Shown here piece by piece: positions 59,306-64,000 of a stretch of 64,000 bases of DNA (positions are counted from its first letter, which is position 1; each line of letters starts with the position of its first letter). Below the pieces are notes generated by a model, which saw only the letters and a list, made by a program, of their open reading frames with translations, was not told where the DNA came from and did no database searches. Where the stretch lies: NCBI RefSeq assembly GCF_002775205.1, contig NC_036464.1:2903317-2967316 (forward strand), in the 5' to 3' direction. The DNA comes from Xiphophorus maculatus (lineage: Eukaryota > Chordata > Actinopteri > Cyprinodontiformes > Poeciliidae). The translations under genes were made by a program, and so were the position numbers.

Positions 59306-62300
59306 TCAGGTGGTTGGCTGCAGCAGCAGCACGGCCAGCAGGTTGCTCTCTGACTCCGCCCACTCCGCCCTCACCTGCAGCCTCACCTGCTCCCCCTGCT
59401 GCAGCATCAGGAGCCCTGACCCGCTCACAGGCCCCGCCCCCTCCACCTGCCGCTGCAGAAGCGTCACCGGAGCCCCGCCCCTTTCCTGGCCCCGCCTCAG
59501 CAGAATGTGGGCGGAGCCAGGCCTCAGGTCCAAGGTGAACATGAACAGGTAGAGTCCGTCCAGCGGTGCTGTGAAGAGTCTGGAGTCCTGACCCGGTCCA
59601 AACCTGACGGTTCTGTCCGATCCACCCACAAACAGCACAGAGACGCCTGATTGGCTGGATGGGATCAGCTCACCTGAGGAGGAAGGGTGATGATGAGGAG
59701 GTGAATTCTGATGCTGGTCTGATCAAGTTGTGACTCACCTGGTGACTCCCTCCGACTGCGCTGGCCGCCTCTTTCTCTTCCTCCTCCGCCTTTTTCTCCT
59801 CCTCCTCCTCTTCCTCTTCCTCCCCTCTTCCTGTCCCTCCTCTTCGTCAGCTCCAGCAGTCGGTCCAGCTGCAGCGTGTCTCCGGACGCCGCCAGCACCT
59901 CTGCATTGCTGAAGACGTTCTTGAAGACCTTCAGGTGTTCCTCCAGGCCCCTCCGCAGCCAGAGCACCTCCACCTGCAGCGCCGCCTCCCGTCCTGCAGG
60001 GGGCGCCGCGCTGCTGCTACAGGAGCAGCTTCTCTCCTCCGCCCGGACCAGCCTCTGCTCCTGCTGCTCCACCTTCCTCTCCAGGTCTCGCAGGCTGTCT
60101 GCAGCTCCCCGCTCCGCCTGCGGGAGGCGCTGGTTCTCCCTGAGCGGAGCGCCGCTGTTCTCCCGGCGGCCAGCAGGGGGCCAGAGGGGCTGGTCAGCAG
60201 CGGGGATCTCCTCTCTGCTTCCTGGTTGTTAATGTTCACAAATATTCATTAATATTCTCTGAATTTAAACCTCAAAGCTTTTATATATGTATATATATAA
60301 TGCATAAAATAAACGGATCTGTTTGGATAACGCTGGATGAGAGTTCATAATGAAACCAAACTGTTTCCATGGAGATAATTTTTAATGCAAACAGATTAAT
60401 CCATCACTAAATATTTCACTTTTATGATCAGTTGGATAAAAATCAAAATAATGTTTATAAATGATTTACAATGTCTGCTGTTCTTTCAATCTACCGCCGC
60501 TAGATGGCGCCAGTGATTCTCTGATGGTACTAATCGGTACCATAGAACTTCAACGGGCAGAACCTCCAAACGGATCAGAACTTTAATTTCCACTTCCTGT
60601 CAGAAAATCTGATAGAAATAAATATAATGGAAACAGATTCTGTCAGAAGTTCGTTTGATCTGTTCATGTTTTTATTAAAATCATGAACCTTTGGGCTAAA
60701 AATAAAGTTTATTTACACCAGCAGAGATCCGTCTGTCCTGGTCAGAAGCTGCTCCAGGTGATCCCAGGTGATTCCAGGTGACCCTACCTGCTCCTGGCTC
60801 CTGTAGCTCCGCCTCCTCACGGCTCCTCAGCCGCTCCTGCAGCTGGCGGAGCTGCTCCTGCAGGGCGGGGACGGAGTGGGCCTCCTGGTCCTGCAGGGGC
60901 CACTCCAGGAACTCCAGCACCTCCTCGCCCAGCAGCAGCTGCAGCACGTCGCTGTGCCGGATGGCGTCCTGCAGCAGCGACTGGAAGGACGTGGACAGCG
61001 TCTTCACCTGCTGGTCTAGCTGGACGTCCTCGTCCTGCAGCGCCGACACCGACCCGCTGAGCTGGGCCAGGCCGAGGTCCAAGGTTCTGGTTCTGTTCTG
61101 CTCCAAGGCCATGGACTGTTTCACCTGTAGGGGGAGCACCAGAGTTACCTTCAGTCTGTAGAACCTCTGGTTCTGATTCCGGTTCTCTGAAGTGTGTTGA
61201 AATTGTAATTTTCAGGACTTTTAAGGACCTGATAGTCCAGTAGACCCGGTTCTGTTGGGACCAAGAATTCAACATTTGATACAGTTTCTCTCTGGTCTCA
61301 GTCAAACCAACCTGTTCCCCTCCTGGCCTGTGGGGGCGCTGCACCAAAAACCACTGAAGGAAATGACACAAAAACCTCTGCAGACCCTGAGAGCAACTTC
61401 CTGTTTCACCAGATGGAAACAAGATGGAGGCGTCAGATTTTAGTGTTGGAGGATTTCTATTTAGTCTTTGGCTAAAGACCAGGAGCCATTTCTGCTGCTA
61501 GCGCTAGGCTAACATGCTAGCTTTGGTTGCATTTACCAGAATACCCTGCGATGTAGTCCACTTCCTGTTTTTGGAGCGGTCTCTGGTCCGCTTGGCGTTC
61601 ATATATCAAACCAAACCACAGTTCACTTCAACTGAACCCAGACCGAGGTTTGGAGGACCAGAGGTCAGAGGTCAGCTAGCGTTCACACCCACCGGACCAA
61701 AGTTTATAAATAAGCGGACTGGAGATGTGTTGAAGCAGACTGAACATTGCTGGTAGAAATAATGCAGACTTAGTTGGAAGTAATGAGAATTATTTCCTGC
61801 AGTTCTATGATCAGAACCAGAACCTCTAAATGAACAAACCTGCTCCAGAGCCGCCTGCAGCACCTCCACCGCCGGCTCCCAGTCGCTGACTCCGCCCCAA
61901 GGAGCTCCACCCACCTCACTGTTCTCCTCCAGTTCCAGCCTGTTCTGATTGGCCAGCTGGGTGACGTTGGCCACGCCTCTCTCCAGACGAGTCACCGCAG
62001 CGTTCAGGTCGCTGCATTTGCAGTCTTTGGTCGGGTTGAGATTGTGGAAATCCTTGTACAGGTTGTCCACGTCCTTGGTGTTCTCCCGCAGGTCCTTCTC
62101 GTAGCGCGTTAAGTTCACCACCAGCTGCTCCACCAGCTGCTCCACCGTCACCTTGGACTTCTCCACCTCCAGACCCGTCTCCATGAACAGAATCTGGCTT
62201 TTCCGCGCCGTCTGGTTGATCAGCTTCTCCAGATTCTTCAGCTGCAGCGCCATCTGCTGGCCGTCGGCTGAAGTGATATCCAGGTCCTCCGTCAGCTCCT

Positions 62301-63014
62301 CCACCTGCACAGAAACACACCTGGCTTCCAGTCGACGTGCTCAGCTCTGATTGGACTAGCTGCTGTCCTGATTGGACGAACCTTGACAGTGTTGTTGACC
62401 ACCATGTTGTCCAGCCGTGTGATGGCGTCCCACAGGGCCGTGTTGTCGGCTGGGCGTTGGGAGGAGAGCTGGTGGTCCTCAGGGGTCCGGTCCCGGTCCA
62501 GCTTCATTCCAGCCTGTGTTGCGTTCAGGGCCTACAGGCGGACATGATTCAGAGATTTAAAGTGGTTGGAATAAAATGCTTCCTGATTGTGACCACTGAT
62601 GGTAGTTTCTGACCTGCAGCACCTTCTGCTGCTGCTTCAGTTCCTGGTCCACCTCCAGCCTGAAGCTGCTGAGGTGGAGCTGCAGCTCGTCGCGCTGGGA
62701 GTTCAGTCTGCTCTCCGTGTCGCTGCGCCATTCCTGGATCTGCCTGCGGACGTTCCCGATCTCCTGGAACATTCCGTCCAGTTTGGATTCCAGCTTCTCT
62801 TCGGCATCTTCCTCTTCCTGGGGCTCCACTCCCCGCCGGCTGACCTTCATCTCTGCCACGTCTTGAGATAGCGCCCCCACATGGTGGTGAAGGTGCTCCA
62901 GAGAGCGGTTGAAGCCCTCCAGGATGGGGTGCAGTTGGGACAGGACCAGCGCCATCATGTCGGGGACGGGGAGGGCTGCAGGGACGTCTGGGTAAGGCAG
63001 AACCACGCCCTCTA
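59306..63014 (-). CDS. mmrn2: Multimerin-2-like EMILIN-family protein, 3' part
   Basis: Minus-strand exons: 63014-62614, 62531-62382, 62304-61840, 61124-60788, 60221-59739, 59673-59306. They join in frame to 733 residues; the 5' exons with signal peptide and EMI domain lie outside. From the N-terminal side: long coiled-coil heptads with N-glycosylation sites (NRS, NTT, NLT, NVT), a CKC motif, more coiled coil, an Arg/Gly-rich basic stretch ([16 protein letters not shown]), then a C-terminal C1q domain (SVLFVGGSDRTVRFG ... LLLQPTT). No collagen Gly-X-Y block precedes the C1q domain, unlike EMILIN-1/2. Coiled coil, Arg/Gly-rich region and C1q is the multimerin-2 order. MMRN2 is an endothelial matrix glycoprotein that binds VEGF-A and CD93 in mammals. 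Another multimerin or EMILIN paralogue cannot be excluded without the EMI exons. Confidence 0.75.
60497..60510 (+). promoter_or_regulatory. CTCF-type motif
   Basis: CCGCTAGATGGCGC on the plus strand, one position off the core consensus, in an intron of the mmrn2-like gene. Confidence 0.4.
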
Positions 63015-64000
63015 CTGACAGACACACAGTTTAACACCATCAGCTCTGCAGAGACCAAACCGTTCAGGGCAGCAAACACAGCAGAACAACACAGGATCAT
63101 CAGCATCAAGACAAATTCTGCTTCTATTCTGGGTAAGAAAACAAACAGCAGAGATCCAAGGAGGGACCCCTGAGGAACACCGTCTGGTACTGAAGCTGAG
63201 TTACGAATCATTAGCTCCCTGATGAAATCACTCTAAACTCTTAATGTTTCTAGCAGACACTGATTAGTAGACATCAAGGTGATTTACACCATTCCTGAGG
63301 ATTCGCTCAGAACTGAACCTCTGGTTAGCTTAGCTAACGGCACTTGAACACATGAAGCACTCTGACACTTTTGGTAAGAAGGAAATTCATGATGCTAAAA
63401 ACATGAATCTCAGACAGACAGTAATCTGTGGTGAAGGCTACTCTGCCATTTCCAAACATCTCCTTGATGAAGCAGAACATCAGGAGGCAGAGCGGTGCTG
63501 AGCGGTACGGTGCAGGTTGGTGCAGTTTGTGAACCGATACACCTGCAGTCGTAGGTCCGTAGGACAAAGGTTCGGTCCGGTATGGAGGAGCTACTGGCGT
63601 CACACAATACCGTCCGTTGATTGGACGACAGAAACACATCACTGCTTGCAACAGGAAGAAAACATGGCTGGTGTTGAGTGACGCCACGTTTTGGGTTCAG
63701 TCAGAGTCCAGCTGCTCTCCTGAATCAACCAAACCGTGTTAGAAACGAGGCGCCGGTCCAGAAGGACACGGGTTCTGCCAGGAGATCAATGGAAATGGAA
63801 CAGAATGTTGGAATTTGGAAGATTTAAAGGATCTGCTGGTCCGGGCCAGCGCCGACCCAAAACAAACCTCCCAGTTCACGGACATGAAGACGATGAGACC
63901 AAACCTCAGGCTGGTTCTGGTCCAGGAGTTACCAGTGAAATACATTTGCATCCTTTCCGGGTCGGTTCTGGTAGGAGTTGAGGCCGACCCAGTCTGAGGT
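63015..64000 (-). other. 5' intron of the mmrn2-like gene
   Basis: Holds the partial MITE. No EMI-domain coding (paired cysteines, WCCPG-type motif) is visible in any frame, so the EMI exons must lie beyond the window. Confidence 0.6.
63440..63750 (-). mobile_element. hAT-like MITE, partial copy 2
   Basis: On the minus strand it shares the core ACGGTATTGT, GCCAGTA, TCC, CTTTGTCCTA and CTGCAG run with the 45.95 kb element in the same order, including the palindromic GTCCAAT..ACGGAC region near 63620. The GCCTCGTTTC end is at about 63750; the other end looks lost. Open frames across it on both strands are not genes. Confidence 0.6.

Noticed and set aside
61837-62304. EMILIN-1 or EMILIN-2 for the right-hand gene
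   Set aside because: Those have a collagen-like Gly-X-Y segment before the C1q domain; none is seen here. Not fully excluded.
63334-63687. EMI-domain exon of the mmrn2-like gene
   Set aside because: The Cys-containing frame coincides with a MITE related to the one at 45.95 kb and lacks the EMI motif pattern.

Overview
The window reads as nuclear DNA of a ray-finned fish. Compact multi-exon genes with GT-AG introns are recognisable as usp54, rps27a, clhc1, rtn4 and a multimerin/EMILIN gene. The spaces between exons hold fish-type repeats: a tRNA-derived SINE, LINE 3' ends, hAT and Tc1 remnants, TTAGC-rich repeats and many microsatellites. The heptamer GGTTCTG/CAGAACC is extraordinarily frequent throughout. 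A percomorph, possibly a killifish or livebearer relative, would fit, but the species cannot be fixed from this sequence.

Layout. 1-10.5 kb: no recognisable protein gene; two GC-rich promoter-like segments (about 1.2-1.4 kb and 6.3-6.9 kb), each followed by a good splice donor, and many small repeats. 10.5-25.8 kb (+): usp54, 20 coding exons that join in frame to 1,297 codons. 27.9-30.6 kb (-): rps27a, complete, encoding the 156-residue ubiquitin-eS31 fusion. 30.9-37.6 kb (+): clhc1, 11 coding exons, 573 codons, head to head with rps27a across about 300 bp. 41.5-57.2 kb (+): rtn4 (Nogo), 9 coding exons for the long form (1,050 codons) plus two probable alternative first exons feeding the reticulon domain. 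59.3-63.0 kb (-): 3' part of an EMILIN/multimerin gene, most like mmrn2, ending in a C1q domain; its 5' exons (EMI domain) lie beyond the window. Human RTN4, CLHC1 and RPS27A are neighbours on chromosome 2p16 in the same relative order, which supports these three calls.

The genes do not form one pathway: usp54 is a ubiquitin-protease family member, rps27a supplies ubiquitin and a ribosomal protein, clhc1 is poorly characterised, rtn4 shapes ER tubules, and the mmrn2-like gene encodes an extracellular matrix protein. The least expected content is in the introns. Several hold tandem arrays whose repeat unit is itself a regulatory word: 14 CTCF-type motifs in a 424-bp rtn4 intron, 40 consensus 5' splice sites at exact 17-bp spacing in a clhc1 intron, 7 decoy 3' splice sites ahead of usp54 exon 2, and 10 DR1 nuclear-receptor motifs downstream of clhc1. 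The CAGAACC word has also entered coding exons of rtn4 and usp54.
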